DNA of 64,000 bases from assembly GCA_015680685.1 (NCBI GenBank), contig MNCI01001077.1, forward strand, positions 675,037 through 739,036, written 5' to 3'. Source of the DNA: Gnetum montanum (taxonomy: Eukaryota > Streptophyta > Gnetopsida > Gnetales > Gnetaceae). Positions 42,821 to 55,360 of this stretch are shown piece after piece (positions within the stretch are counted from its first letter, which is position 1; each line of letters begins with the position of its first letter). A program made the translations under genes and the position numbers. A model generated the notes under the pieces. That model was not told where the DNA came from and searched no databases. It was given only the letters and a program-made list of their open reading frames with translations.

Positions 42821-45800
42821 ATGGCTCCTAAGACTCATCTGGTGCTTGCAAAGGTTGAGGAGGTGAAAATGCCCTGAGATGCATGCCACAAGCACACGTT
42901 CTAGCATGAGAGAGCACATCGTTGACCTAGTAAGTTTTCATGCCTCCTTCGCTCTTTTCATTTTACACCTTTTGCTATTTTTTTCTTTGGTTTTGCATCC
43001 TATTTGTTCTGCTATTTGTGTTTTCTATGACCATGTTATTTTAGCCTTTGTATCGTTGTGGCCTCTTTCGGTCGTGGCCGATGTGCAAAGGTTTTGTTGT
43101 AAGGCTGCTGGGACTGCTACCATTGCGGCTATCATGCCCGTAGGGCTGGGGAAGTTTAAGCTGTTTAACCTTGGCATGTCATAACGTAAAACGCTTGGGA
43201 GGGTTTGGTCATGTGTGACGAGTGTTTTTTTTATGCATGTTATCAATTATTTTACTGCTACGCTGAGCTACTTGCATGTTTTGACTATGCTAGGCTCTCA
43301 CACCTTTTCTATGCTATGTATGGGTAGAGGATTATGCTATGCTATATTTATGGACTACTAGACGTTGCTATGTTGCACATGTATTGCGTTCAAGTGTGAC
43401 ACCAACATTCGTTGATTAAATTGTGCAAGGCTGGGCCAAGGTCTAGGCTGATCATTTTGGACCTTGGAAGGGTCCTATGCCATGTAAGCAAACCTATGGC
43501 CAATGCTCCTCCTCCCTTGATACATGTGGGAGATCGAGCGGTTTGGTTTAGGGTAGGGGCACAAGACTCCTTGCAATTCCTTCCGAACCACTTTAGTGTG
43601 ATTGTTTAGTCTTTCTTAGAAGAGATGCAAGCATCTGGCATAATAGAGGCCATGTTGCCAAGGGAAAATCGGGGCATCCTGAGATACCTTTCCGATGAGG
43701 GGACCATGAGCAAGCAGGGAGGGGGGTCCAGCCAACATGCAATAGGGTTGAGGCATTTAGCCTAGATCTGGGACATGCAGGAATACCAGTGCTATCACCC
43801 GTACAACACATTGTACCTCACACATCACATGGCGATGTACTTTCAGAACCCATAGGGGATAGTCTATTGTGCTGGTGGGTGAGTTTTGCATCTTTTCTTT
43901 GCTTCATTGTGCAACAGCATCTATACTTGGCTGAATGCTAATAGTGTGTGTTTGTCACCAGGTCCTACATTGATGATGATGGGGTTCATGATCAACCAAA
44001 TCTGCTGGCTATGACACAGCTAGCCCTACAGGAGTTTGCTTCCGCCAAGAGCTTGCGGGTGAGCGTGATTGGTCATTACGGGGGAGAATACCGTAGTTAC
44101 CCATGCACGCTCATCAATTTCTACAATTAGTTTAGGGTGAAGGATTGGCTGGACAAGAAGTGGAGAAAACCTTTAAAATAGGTCACACTTGAAGCAGTTC
44201 TGGCGATTGAACTCCCGCTATTCCCATTACCGTATAGACGTGTTGGGTCAAAAGGTAGGCACCACATGCTCAAGTATTTTTGTAATCTTTGCATTCTCTG
44301 CATTATTAGGCTATGTTTGTTTTGTGAAAATCATTTTAGGGGCAAGGAAGCCTCACGAGGTGATGGTGGTAACCACCAAGAGGCAAGGGGAAAACATCTA
44401 CTTTAAATACAGTGAAGTAGCAATGAGCTAGAGCTAGTTAGAATGAGGGACCCTAGAATCTTTACTCAAGAAAGTTTTAAATGTGGGGCTTATGGATCTA
44501 TTCATGGCTCCAAATCTGGGCATCTCTACTACCTAGATGCTCTCCTTGGTCAACTCCTTCTCTGGGAAGGCGAGTCATTTTCATGACTACGTGCGGGGCG
44601 TGCAGGTGGTCATTGACATCGATGACCAGCTATTTAAGGATTTGTTTGGCATTCTTGCCGATGGAGCCCCCGTACTGTCGAAGGAAAAATAGGAGTTAAC
44701 CTTGCAGAAGTAGCATATTGAGGAGTGGTTGAGGCTCTCCAAGGAGCGAAAAGGATTTCCCATGGAAAATCTTAAGGATAGCCTTGCCATGGGGATATAC
44801 CTAGTCTTTTGTGCTCGTGCATTTCATCAACTGCTCATCGAAGGAAAGGTCCTAGGGCTTGAGTAGGCTTGGGTAATGTGGAAAGTCATGGAGGAGGGGG
44901 CCCATTACAACTGGGCCAAATTCCTATGTAGTGGTTTATAGGCTGAGATCTTGGGACTCCGTGAGCAAATGCAGTCTCTCTCTAACATACACTATGCCTT
45001 CTACATAGGCTATTTAAAGTGCTTCGTAGAGTTCTTGGTGGTTCAAGAGGATGGAGTCTGGTCCATGCTAGACCATGACCAGATTCCGAAGCCATAGATT
45101 CAGCAGGTCCTCCAAACTATGCAAGCCCAAGATCCTCCAAAAATGGTTGAGAAGTCATTGTCTATATGACTAAAGGTCTGGCAGTTCGTAGCGCTCGCAG
45201 CTAGGACAGTGTAGGAGAGACCCCCCTGTTATAGTTGGTAGCATGATATAGGGTGAACGTCTCATAGCTGAGACTATGCCCAAGGATCTGCGAAGGAAGA
45301 GACCTCCCCCAAACAAGGAAAGCTCTCATGAAGAGGAAGGACAGAGATTGCGGCTAAAGCTGCGGCGAACACAACCCCCCATTGGTAAGCATTTTTGTAT
45401 AATGCTTATTTTGTTATAGTTTGCTATGTTATGCTGTGCTAGGTGGTGTGACGTAGCATAGCACCTATTTTGAACCAGCTTGTTTTGAATCGATGCAAAC
45501 ATGCCTTTTTTACTTAGCAAAGGAAGAAGAAGATGAAGAAGAAGACAATGAGGAAGTATTAGCCCTTAGGACAAGGCTGACGAATAAATATGTGGAGGCC
45601 CCAATTTCAAAGAAAAGGGCCCCAATTAGGAATAATGGAGATCCTTTCTCTAGGACAAAGGCTCTTGTCATTATGGATCCTCTTCCTACCAATGAAGAGG
45701 TACCTCCCCAAAATAAAAAAGATGTTGGTCTCTTGAAAGGAAAGGCACTAGTGCATGAGGAAGGGACTTGCATGGATTTGGTAGGGCCCTCTACCATGTC

Positions 45801-47198
45801 TACCACGATCATCTTATCTCAATAAGAAGAAAGACTGTAGTTGGGCAGTGGTGAGTTTGTGAGACGTCTGCCTCATTATAGTCCATTTTGGCTATTGCTA
45901 ACATGCTTAATCGTGTAACAGGTGTTACTGCTAACACCGCGAGACCTCCTCCGCCTCATACAAAGTTGTGGGTCGACGTCCTTGACAAGTTTACGTTTGT
46001 GCAGGTACTTGTTGATGATATGATCAGACGCCTTCAACAAGTGGACCCTCATGCAGGTAAGTATCAACGTTAACTGCCCTTATGTTTCTACGCTGAGGCT
46101 TTCGAGTTTCTTGATTATGCTATGCTAACGCAATTACTACGCTCTATGCGTTAAATAGACTCTCAGCTCAAGTGGGACCCGACACGACCTATGAAGGTTG
46201 GCGTGATGCCCACACTCTCACCTGACGTGATCGAGGTATCTCATCACATGTTTGATGAGGTTTATAAGTGTTTCTTGCACCCGGCATGCTCTCTGTGGGA
46301 ATGTAGGCACACCAATGAGGACTTGTGGAAATGCGTCCAAAGGGCTGAGCAGAGAGAGGCCAACTTGGCTGCCGAGGTGGAGAATCTTAGGTCGAGGAAT
46401 ACTTTTCTTATAAACCACAACCCTGACCCAGTTGATTGGAAGAGGGCTATAGACGACTACATCAGGTTTGGGACTGTCGTTCATCAGAACATTGAATCCA
46501 CCTGCAAGATAGTCGAATAGCAAAGGTAGATGAACTTGCTAGCCCAGAAGTTCCAAGACATGAAATACATTAGCACTAAGGTCTTCTAATGGGGAAAAAT
46601 CGAGAGAAACCATAAACATATGTACAAGATGGAGAATGAGACCCACTAGAAACTGTATAGAGACACTACTATGGAGGCATTCACGTATGAAGCATTCGTG
46701 AAGGTCATCGGTGCTTTTGAGGCCTATGCTAAGTTTAAAGAGTAGGTAGAGGTCATGGAATCTCCTAACTTGACGGTGAACCTTCCGATAGGAGGGACCA
46801 CAACCACTTCCCTTTCCATGGAACCTCTAAAATGGATGATCGCGGAAAGGGAGAAGGCTGCTACAGTGAATGTTGAACCCAGCGACAGGTGTTGGATGGA
46901 TATTTCGATAGAGGAGATTTTGTGTCACCTCAGGCTTGGTCTAGACCAAATACCCCTTGAGACTAGCGTAGGCTCCTCTCAGGTTAGTCGGTTTCATGTT
47001 ATGTTATAGCTTGCATTTATTGCATTTTTTGCCCTAGCTAACTACTTCATTCTTACAGTGCAAGCTCCATATGAGGGTGCGAGACCTATGGGGAGAGGGA
47101 ATGCAAGATCGTTAGAAGGCAATGTAGGAGCGGGTGATGCAAAAGTAGATGAAGCGGAGGCAAATAGTGAAGGCATTGCAACTAGAAACAACCCATGA
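42821..47198 (+). pseudogene. Antisense multi-exon gene of element A1 (complete layout)
   Basis: All exons are present on the plus strand. Exon 1 42821-42929 (MAPKTHLVLAKVEEVKM, donor GTAAGT), exon 2 43447-43878, exon 3 43962-44254, exon 4 44340-45384, exon 5 45518-45850, exon 6 45922-46056, exon 7 46159-46982, exon 8 47059-47198 (ends TGA). Frames join correctly over introns 2 and 3 (GG|G and G|GG). Exon 2 has VWFRVGAQDSLQFLPNHF and YQCYHPYNTLYL. Exon 4 has LMDLFMAPN, QVVIDIDDQLFKDLFGIL and YNWAKFLCSGL, matching B. Exon 5 is acidic, with EEEDEEEDNEE. Exon 7 has HTNEDLWKCVQRAEQREANL and WMDISIEEILCHLRLGL. Intron 1 has TACGCTGAGC and GCTATGCTA words. In exons 2-4, roughly twelve of thirteen stops are TAG. 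Function unknown; a captured host or transposon-type gene is likely. Confidence 0.8.
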
Positions 47199-47907
47199 TA
47201 GCATGGGAGTTTCCTTTTTCAAAAATTTTTATTTTTGAAAATTTTGCAACATTGCCAATAGGCAAAAATTTTGAATGAAATGAAAAACTTCAACAAGGAA
47301 ATCGATTTTGTGTAAACTTGTGTATTATGTAAATTTTTCATGCTTTCATATACTAGTTTTAGGCCATCTCGGGCCATTTCTAGTTTTGGGCCATTTCGGG
47401 CCGTTGTGTGACAAATTAAAGCGATAAGCGATAATGCTAGTTTTAGGCCTTTTTGGGCCAATGCAAAAAGAGGTAGTTCATTAACAAAGAAATAAGGTGA
47501 TGATGCTAGTTTTAGGCCATTTCGGGCAATTAGCGTAGCAGGCTAGAACAGTGGTATGTTAATAAAGTGGAACACAGTGATGCTAGTTTTAGGCCATTCT
47601 AGGTCGTAGTGTAGCATGTCGCACGGTCAACATACTAACAAGGCAAGGAAATGATGAATGTAGAAGGATAGCGATCGGGCCAGAAGCCGTAGGGCTGCTA
47701 TGCTATGCGTAGCTACTTCTTGACCCATCATGGATTGATCAAAACATAAGGTCAAGGTGTTTCACTAGGGCCCCCATTCATATCATTATCCTTCACTTAG
47801 AAAGGCAACTCAACCGATGTGTTTTTGATTTGAGGGCGGGTTCGCTGGACCAACCCTTATGTTGCATGATTAGGTGCTTCATCCTTAGAGGTTGTAACTT
47901 CTAAACC
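47199..47907 (-). repeat. TTTTAGGCC repeats after PRO of A1
   Basis: Five or more copies of GCTAGTTTTAGGCCATTTCG occur between about 47345 and 47600. On the sense strand of A1 they read GGCCTAAAACTAGC. This is the junction between the 3' ends of gag-pro and of the antisense gene. No gene is seen in 47600-47907. Confidence 0.75.
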
Positions 47908-48521
47908 CTATTCAATGCCTACGTTGCGGATTTCTTGCGTTGTCACTTTATCATGACGGATTACCACCTCTCTACCTACATATGTAAGTGGATTTCCTAG
48001 TGTATAGGTGAGGAGATAGCCTTGAGTTGTGCTAACCATGATCTCCCCAAGATTATGTTGAACCCAGGCATTTCTTCGACTACGATGAATGTTGCGTTTG
48101 TCAAGAACCGGTCCCCTACTACGAAGTCTACATGAACTATGCCCTTCACCAAGATGCATGCCCCATTGAACGACCTTAGACACAATGTCATTGTTGGTTT
48201 GATTTGTTTGACCAACCCCAACTTATCCACAATAGGGAAGGGAATGATGTTCGTGGCAGTCCCATCATCAATGTGTACCCTTTGGATCTGGTGTTGGCCG
48301 ACCCAAATTGTGATAAAGAGAGGCATCATAGTTACTTAACCCCCTTCAGGATCTTCCCTAATGGCATCGTTACTAAAAATTAATTGAGGTGTTGTGGAAT
48401 CCGCGAGTACAGAGGGAAGCATTACTGAGTGGATCACTCCCTCTTCTACTAGCATGTTCCCATTGACCAGAATCATGGTTAACATGTAGACTAGAGCCTC
48501 TCGGTGAGGTACAGATGTCAT
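47908..48521 (-). pseudogene. PRO domain of element A1
   Basis: On the minus strand, MTSVPHREALVYMLTMILV is followed by MMPLFITIWVGQHQIQRVH, the active site I-D-D-G-T-A-T-N near 48256-48273, FVVGDRFLTNATFIV and the C-terminal motif NIILGRSWLAQLK. All protease landmarks are present, with D-D-G in place of D-[ST]-G. A stop separates the helical N-terminal part from the protease body, and another ends it near 47997. A frame carries on to 47908. Confidence 0.8.
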
Positions 48522-51490
48522 GAGTAAGTCTTACAAGCTCAATGTAGCATTTTTCTACTTTAGGGCTTGCCTGACCTGGGTGAGGGTGTCCAAGAAGTCT
48601 TGGCTACCCACCTTTTTGACATTTTCCTCCTCTTCAATTAGTCCTAGAAGATGAATCTCTCAAAGAGAGATGACCTCGGACCTAGGTTCAAATCCTTGTC
48701 AGCAAGGTAATGTAGGCTATGTAATCATGTCGACCTTCATATTTGGTGATGAAGGTGTAAATACAAGGGGCGAAGGCATAGACTTGGAGATACCTTTGAT
48801 AGTACTTCCCTTCGATGTCTCATCCACTAAGTGGGCTTCTCGCCTTGTGGGGTAAGGAGGTTGTTTAATGTTGTTGCACGGGATGGGGGTTGTCAAAGAT
48901 GTTGGCCTCCTAATGATGAATGGAGCTAGAGGTGTTAACTAACAAGGTCATGTGATCTCGCCTACAGGCAGTGCAGAGGTAGATGCCTGTGGTGGAACTT
49001 TTAGGATGAAGGATAGCTGTGAGCTTGGACCAACCATTGGTGGTATTGGTGCACTACACTGAGGCACAAGAATTTCAAATGACTAGAAGGGTGGCCTCAG
49101 ATCATTGGAAATACTGATGGTGTTGATCATGTAACCAGCATTATTGGTCTTGAGGGGATCTATGTAGACATACATAAATTGATTTTCATGGCGGAATGGA
49201 TTCCTTTCATCCAGCACCATCTTTCCCAGGTTGATTAATCTTTGGATGTCATCCTACAACGACAAACAATAATCCATGATGTGACCACATAGTTGGTGGT
49301 AGTTACAAAACCTATCTAGCCTGAAACCCCTAGGAATAGGGAGGCTTATTGGGCAAGTCCAAAGAGGGATTCCTAAGGAGCTCATAGTAGCGTTGATGTC
49401 TCATGTTTGCTTCCTTTGACATCTGCTTGTGTTGGATGTATCCCGCTGCCAATAGTTGCTTCAGGACTTCTAAAGGTTTGAGAGGTAGTGGAGTGTATTT
49501 GAATGATCTTTGCTCTTGAAGCTAGGTTTAGTGTATGCAGATGTCTCAGGTGTAGGTGTGGGGGGCCTAGTTTGGGCAGAGAGTTAGCTGTAGGTATGGC
49601 TGGTTTCTTGTTATTCTTGCTTCCACTGTTGATAGGTTTGGGCTTAGCCTCGGTTGCCATAGTGGCCACTATGGTTGTTGGGTCCTTACCCTTGTCCTTT
49701 TTTGCAGAGTTTTTCTTGTAAGTGATGTAGGTCGAGTCTTTGCTTGCCTCAACCATGTCTTGTATGCTTTTAGTCTAAGCGAAAGCTTTGCTAAGAGAGC
49801 ATGGAGCGAGATAATACAGCTTGGACTTAATGAAGTCATTCACTACATCCCTAAAGATGGCTAACAAGTGAGCCTCCATGATGGGCTTATGGATTTCGTT
49901 AAGGATCATGCTCCAATGTTGAATGAATTTTTGGATTAGTTCTAACGGGTCTTGTATCATGCCCATCAGCTAATCCAGTGTGGTTTCTAACTTCAAGTTG
50001 TACTCGAAGCATGTCACAAAATGGGTCAAGAGTTCTTTCAAAGTTGAAATGGATGAACGTGGCAATGTGCAGTACCAATCTAGGGTTTTCCTAGCTAGGG
50101 ACATGGCAAAGACACAAATGATCATATGCAGCCATTGTTGCAGTAGCAAAGACTCTAACTAGAAAGTGATGAGATGTGTATTGGAATCTCCCTCCTTGTC
50201 GTACTTCGTGAAGTGTGGGAGAGAAATCATAGGCGATAATATGAAAGTAGGGATTGCAGGATTGACTAGGTCATCCTGATAAAAGTCCATGACTTGCACC
50301 ATGTCAGACCCAATAGCTTTGAGGCATTTTATTTCCTCAGTTAGGATCTAGATGAGTTGAAACGTTTGGTCCAGACCTAGTGACATTGTAGATGGCTGAC
50401 GGATTGTACAGGAAACTCCCACATGCGGCATGGTGGCAGTGGTGGGTTGACCCATTGGCGATGCCATTGGGGCCACCCCTACTAAAGGTGTTGCTTGCAT
50501 TGTCCACCACCTAGTGGGTGGTATTTTCGGACTGGTAATAGCGAGTTGAGTCACCGAATAGACCATTTGGATTACCGGCGGGACAAACCATGGCCCCGTG
50601 CCAGGATGTATCATTTGTGGGGTTGGGTAGGTCTGAGGGCAAACATAGTGAGACATCTGTGATGGTTGTAGAATAGACAAAAAGGTGAATGGGGTCCACC
50701 ACGTGGATGGGCCTAGGCCCACCATAGTGGGTGGAAAAAATGCATACGTAGGAATTGGCATAGCAGTTATGTGCGGTTGCGAAGTAGGTACAGTATGGAC
50801 ATGCAGTAGGGTAGCCGTGATAGGCATGTTACACACTGTAGGGATGTGTTGATAAACAGTTTGTAGTGGCACAGTTGCTACAAGCACAACCAAGGAATAA
50901 GGATGATGATACATTGAGTATGTGGCATGGCTACCCATTGCAGTTGTGGTCGTAGGCTATTGAAGTGTAGACGTGATGACAAAGGGAGTAGTGACAAACA
51001 ACGGGTTGGCCCAGAAGGACTCGATAGGTGCAATAGAAACAAGGTTGACTTGACCCCCCTTGTTAGATTTGGAATTGAGCTCCTCCTATCCATCTTGAAA
51101 GGCATCATCCTAGTTGGACGCAGTGTCTGGTTGATCCTTAAGTCTAGCCAACTAGATCAATTGGTCTAGTAGACTTTGATACGCTTGCATTAAAAGCAAA
51201 GGAATGTTGGGGATAGGAATGAATTCCTTCCCATTGCAATAAGTGAACTCGAAGCTACATTTTTCATCAAGTTCATGTAAATCCAAGGGTAGATTAGCCT
51301 AAACCTTCATGCAAAGGAAAATATAATGCTCATGTTGCCAGGATAATCCCTCAGGTTCCCTGTTTTGGATTCTGAGAGATCGACATGCTTCCATCGCGAG
51401 GTTCAACGGTTGTTCTGCAAGAGTGGTGCCTTGAACTATGAAGGGCACCTCCGTGTTGAAGGTGTTAACAGCAGTGGTGGCGAAAGCCAT
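48522..51490 (-). pseudogene. gag of element A1
   Basis: The start is the ATG at 51490 (MAFATTAVNTFNTEVPF). Then come HEHYIFLCMKV, LPLDLHELDEKCSFEF, an acidic part, and a Pro/Thr-rich region (50940-50380). The capsid-like domain (50300-49780) has LDWYCTLP-like and KSKLYYLAPCSLSKAF motifs. A basic segment (49756-49600) is followed by a zinc knuckle near 49230-49330 with C-x2-H-x4-H-x4-C. The linker and a helical segment leading to PRO follow. Many stops break the frame, again mostly TAG. It is the uninterrupted equivalent of the split A2 gag and was used to recognise the element B insertion. Confidence 0.8.
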
Positions 51491-51549
51491 TGCTAAGTAA
51501 GTGATTATGCAAAAAATGCAAGAAGTGCAAAAAGAACAAAAGGGCTAAA

Positions 51550-52330
51550 AAAGCAACAGAAGGTGGCTTTATGTCTTGCCAAATTCTGGAGGAACCGTCG
51601 AGATGACCGATCTGTACCACATAAAGTATAAAAAATCACAAAGGGTGTCACATTTATGCCAATGTGTGATGAGGTATAGAGCACGTGCAAGACTACCATA
51701 AGGAAAGTTTAGTTGACCAGTGATCAAGAAGGCTTTATGTGTTGCAGGATCCCAGAGGGACCATCGAGGCGACTGACCTGCACCACACAAAGTGCAAATA
51801 ACCGCAGAAGGGTGTCACATTTACACCTATGCAAGCTAGGGTACAGAGCATGTGTAGGACTACTATAAAATGGAAGGCAAGTTAACTTGCAATTGGAAGG
51901 CTTTATGTCCCGTAGGGTTCCAGAGGGATCATCGAGGTAACCGATCCACACCGTACGACGTGTAAACAATCGTAGATGGTGTCGAGTCTACGCTAATGCA
52001 TATCGGGGTGTAGAAGGCTTGCAGGGCTACCGTAAGGTGAGCGAGCTAATCTTGAAGGCTTTACATCTTGCAGGATCCCTGAGGGACTGTCAAAAGTGAT
52101 CAGTCTATTCCACACAAGGTGGGGTCTAGAATGCATGCAAGACAACCGTAAGACAGGAAAACTAACTAGGGATTAAGCAGGCTTTGCATCTTGCAGGATC
52201 CCAGAGGGACCGTCGAAGTGACCGATCTGTACCACATGAGATGAGGCCTTATTTTCTATAGGGCTCTTGAGGAGCCGTCGAGGCAACCGGTCTGCACCGC
52301 ACAAAGTGCAAACAACTATAGGAGGGTGTC
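51550..52330 (-). repeat. Leader tandem repeats of A1
   Basis: Five to six copies of a unit of about 130-170 bp begin GGCTTTATGTCTTGCAGG near 51561, 51730, 51898, 52056, 52187 and 52245. Each has GAGGGACCGTCGAGGTGACC, GATCTGCACCACAC and AAACAACCGCAGAAGGGTG. Unit length varies because the tail (TAGGACTACTATAAAATGG and similar) differs. It lies in the untranslated leader. Confidence 0.8.
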
Positions 52331-52405
52331 ACATTTACGCTTACATGTATCAAGGTGCAAAAGGCTCACAGAACTACTGTGACATGTGGAAAAGGCACCA
52401 AAAGG

Positions 52406-52423
52406 CCCTCCTTCTAGCACCAA
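52406..52423 (-). other. Primer binding site of A1
   Basis: The minus strand reads TTGGTGCTAGAAGGAGGG, identical to B and C, and lies five bases after the LTR end. Confidence 0.8.
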
Positions 52424-52428
52424 AAAAC

Positions 52429-54120
52429 TGTAGCAACCAAAAATGTCAGTGATTGGAAAACACTAGGGGGTTGATGGGCATGATAGTTTCGACCCCGTAT
52501 TTGTGGGAGGGCTGTGCTGGGTATGTGTAGACACGGGGTGCCCTAAACTATCTGGTCGATCAGATAGGGACTTACATCAGCGTCAATATAGCCTTTTGCA
52601 ATGTAAATAATTTGAAATGCAAGATAGTGCTTAAAAGTAAATGAAGCAGGAGAGAAACTATGAAAAATGCGACAGTAACATGAAGTAATGCTTTAAGGTG
52701 AATAAAATAGAAAATGATGCAAAATGAGACAACAAGCAAGAAATAAAGTAAAGTGTAGTTAGAAACATGCACCACTCTAAAGCTAAAAACTCGCTTAGTC
52801 AGGGTGGATACAATCGATTGCACAGCATGACAGAGTGCAGAAATCTCGAGAGTAGCCAAGGTGTATTGAGTGAAAAGAGCTATGCGCATGGACGTAGACT
52901 TGGGTACAAAAAATGTGGGATTCTACCAAGGTGGTTGAATGGAGACGAAACCCCACACCAGCTGAGCGAGACTCACTATTTACAGTGTTAAAAAGATAAC
53001 TTTGATGTTACAATGCTGGAGACAGGAGAAGTATTCATTCCAGAATTCCAAAGTTCCCATCCCTTGGAAGTTGTTTGCTTTAAAAAGGATGCAAACTCCT
53101 TTGAAATTTCCAACCTTTAAAAATTGCAGACCTTTTACATGTTTCTTTCCAGGGTATTTATAGGACCAAGGGTGTGTGAAAGGGGTGGTTTGAATGCTAC
53201 GTGCCTTGGGCCTTCACTGTCTTACTGGTGCCACTCGTGCCATTTGTAACCATTGGACCTATAAGACAGTTGCGATGTGAACCTATGTGTAATAACTACA
53301 ATCCTACTATGTCATACTTGTGCAAACAGCATCTAGAGACGTGTGCCAATGGTTTGATTAGGTGGAGTGCATTGATGTTGCACAACCACCTACATGTCTT
53401 GCTGTGCTTTGTGACGTAGCATGCTTGGCGTAGAGTAGCATTTTGTCATGCATTCTACCATATGTCACATGCTTGCTATGCTATGCTACGCTACATAGTG
53501 TAGCAACTGGCCATAGTCACAAAAGCTTTGCCGATTTGCAAACCTTGTCTCCTGTGATGCAAGTCTTGTGAACTCCATTGACTCCACCTTTCGAACTACC
53601 TTCTATTTCTTCCATAAGATTGCTACACCTTGCTGTGCCATGTAGCTCAGCATAGCATAGCAGTAGACATGGTTTGCTACTTTTTTACGGAAAGGGACAC
53701 AATTGCAAAACTTAAAATCAGGAGAGGGGAGGGGGTAGTGAATTCTTTGCCATGCTACACTGCGTGGCATAGCATAGCATAGCACTTTGTTTCGCCATCA
53801 TCTTTTGAAGCTTGCTATGCTATATAGCGTAGCGTATTGTAGTAGGCTTTGTAACTTGAAAATTTTGCCAAACTATTTTTTGTGCATTCAGAATGCTGCT
53901 ACTAACTCTGTGCACTGCTTCTGAATAGGCCATTGGCTGGGTAGGCTACTTTGGTGCATAGGTGGGATGATGTGGAGCTTATCCATGCTCAAAGTAGAAA
54001 ATTTTCTGAACTGGTCGGTCTGAACTCATAACGTTCTTCTCCTGGAGAACTGCCATAGTGCTGTGCAGATTTCCATTCCTGGTGAAGCAAGAATGACCTT
54101 GCATTTTTTTGGATTTTTCA
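52429..54120 (-). repeat. 5' LTR of element A
   Basis: On the minus strand it starts TGAAAAATCCAAAAAAA and ends GGTTGCTACA. It matches 35839-37615. The TATA box (CCTATAAATACC, minus) lies at about 53153-53163. The GCTATGCTACGC-rich part is at about 53410-53520 and 53630-53850. Its high end joins gag of element D, with GACCC as the candidate target site (54121-54125). The other copy of that site lies outside the window. Confidence 0.85.
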
Positions 54121-55360
54121 GACCCAACCTATGTCGCATATAAGAATACCTTCACAAAGAAGAACAAAGACAAGGGTAAGGCTGCAATAGCCACAGTGGC
54201 CGCTATGGAAAACGAGGCCAAACCCATCAACAATAACAAGAATAACAAGAAATTGACGACACCTAAAACTAACCCCACATCCAAATAAGGAAATGCACCT
54301 CGACCTTCCACATTTGCACTTAAAACATCTGCACCACCTAAACTAAACTTTTAGCATAAATATCGCTCAAAGTATACCCCGTTGCCTGTCAAGCCTTCAG
54401 ATCTTCTAAAGCAATTACTGGTGGGGGGGTACATCTAACACAAGTGGATGTCAGAGGAGGGAGCTAAGAAAAATCAACGGTACTGCGAACTCCTTAGGAA
54501 CCCCTCTTTGGCATTGCCCAATGAACCTCTAGTTCCTAAGGGTTTCAGGCTAGAGTGATTTTGTGACTACTATCAATAGTGTGGTCATGACATAGATTAC
54601 TGCATGGCATTAAAAGATGATGTCTAAAGGATGATTGATCAGGGGAAACTAGTGGTAGATGAAAGCAACCTAGTATGTCCCAAAAATCAATCTCTGCACA
54701 TTTACACAAAATGATCTTAATGCCAACAATATCAGTTACATTATCAACACCATTAGTGTTGATAGTAATCCTAGATGACCTTAGCAAATGTTTGTGGTAC
54801 ATATGCCTTAGCATAGCACACCAGTACACCAGTAGCTTATCTAACCCCACAACATCCATTTTTCTTGAGTCTCTCCCTAGTCATCTACCCCTACACCACC
54901 TATTCCCCAAGCATCAGCCCTTGCACCACCTATAGGAAAAACTGCACCACCATGTACACTGACACCATTAGCACCATTCATTATTTGAGGGCCAAGTGAT
55001 TCAATAGCCCCTTCCCCCCATAAGATAGCTTCATAGCCTTATCATCCTAAGAAACAAGAAGTGCGCTTCATGGGTAAGATGTCAAAGGAAAGTATTGCCC
55101 TAAGTACTTCCAAGCCTACATCCTTGCCCCCTACAACTACATCCTTTTCAGTGAAAGATAACGTTGCTACGTGTGCACAGTCCTTGCCACCTTGCCCAAA
55201 AGGGTTTGAACCTACACCTAAAACTATCTCTCCTTGGGAAATTCGTCTCCTGGGATGAATGGAAGAGGAGAACAGTAGTAAATAGGGAGGTGGCCAAGAC
55301 CTTTTGAGCACTCTCACTTAGGTCAAGTAAGCTTTGAAACAAAAGAATACTACGCTGAGC
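54121..55360 (+). pseudogene. gag of element D (C-terminal part)
   Basis: The frame opens with DPTYVAYKNTFTKKNKDKGK, the basic segment after the capsid domain. Then come YTPLPVKPSDLLKQLL, a zinc knuckle near 54560-54605 in which one ligand is changed (C-D-Y-H to C-D-Y-Y), and KDDV followed by RMIDQGKLV. A Pro/Thr-rich linker with MFVVHMP and PFII copies follows, then a helical segment. Many stops are present, and the N-terminal half lies beyond element A. Confidence 0.7.

Larger units (their letters stand above)
254..54120 (-). mobile_element. Element A: composite Tat/Ogre-type Ty3/gypsy retrotransposon, LTR-internal-LTR-internal, interrupted by B and C
   Basis: On the minus strand the order is LTR (54120-52429), PBS, leader repeats, gag, PRO, antisense gene, RT, RNase H, integrase, polypurine tract, LTR (37615-35839). 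After that second LTR comes another PBS, leader, gag, PRO and antisense gene (A2). The A2 half is cut by element C at 25391-35244 and element B at 7564-24870, and it ends at a breakpoint near 254. The two internal regions share one LTR that has a polypurine tract on its high-coordinate side and a PBS on its low-coordinate side. That is the structure expected from recombination between LTRs of neighbouring or sister copies. The high end lies in the gag gene of element D. All genes are broken by stops, mainly TAG. Confidence 0.85.

Noticed and set aside
43447-47198. TAG read as a sense codon (recoding) in the antisense gene
   Set aside because: Sister copies have CAG or TGG at several of these places, and the same bias is seen in all decayed genes. 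C-to-T decay explains it.
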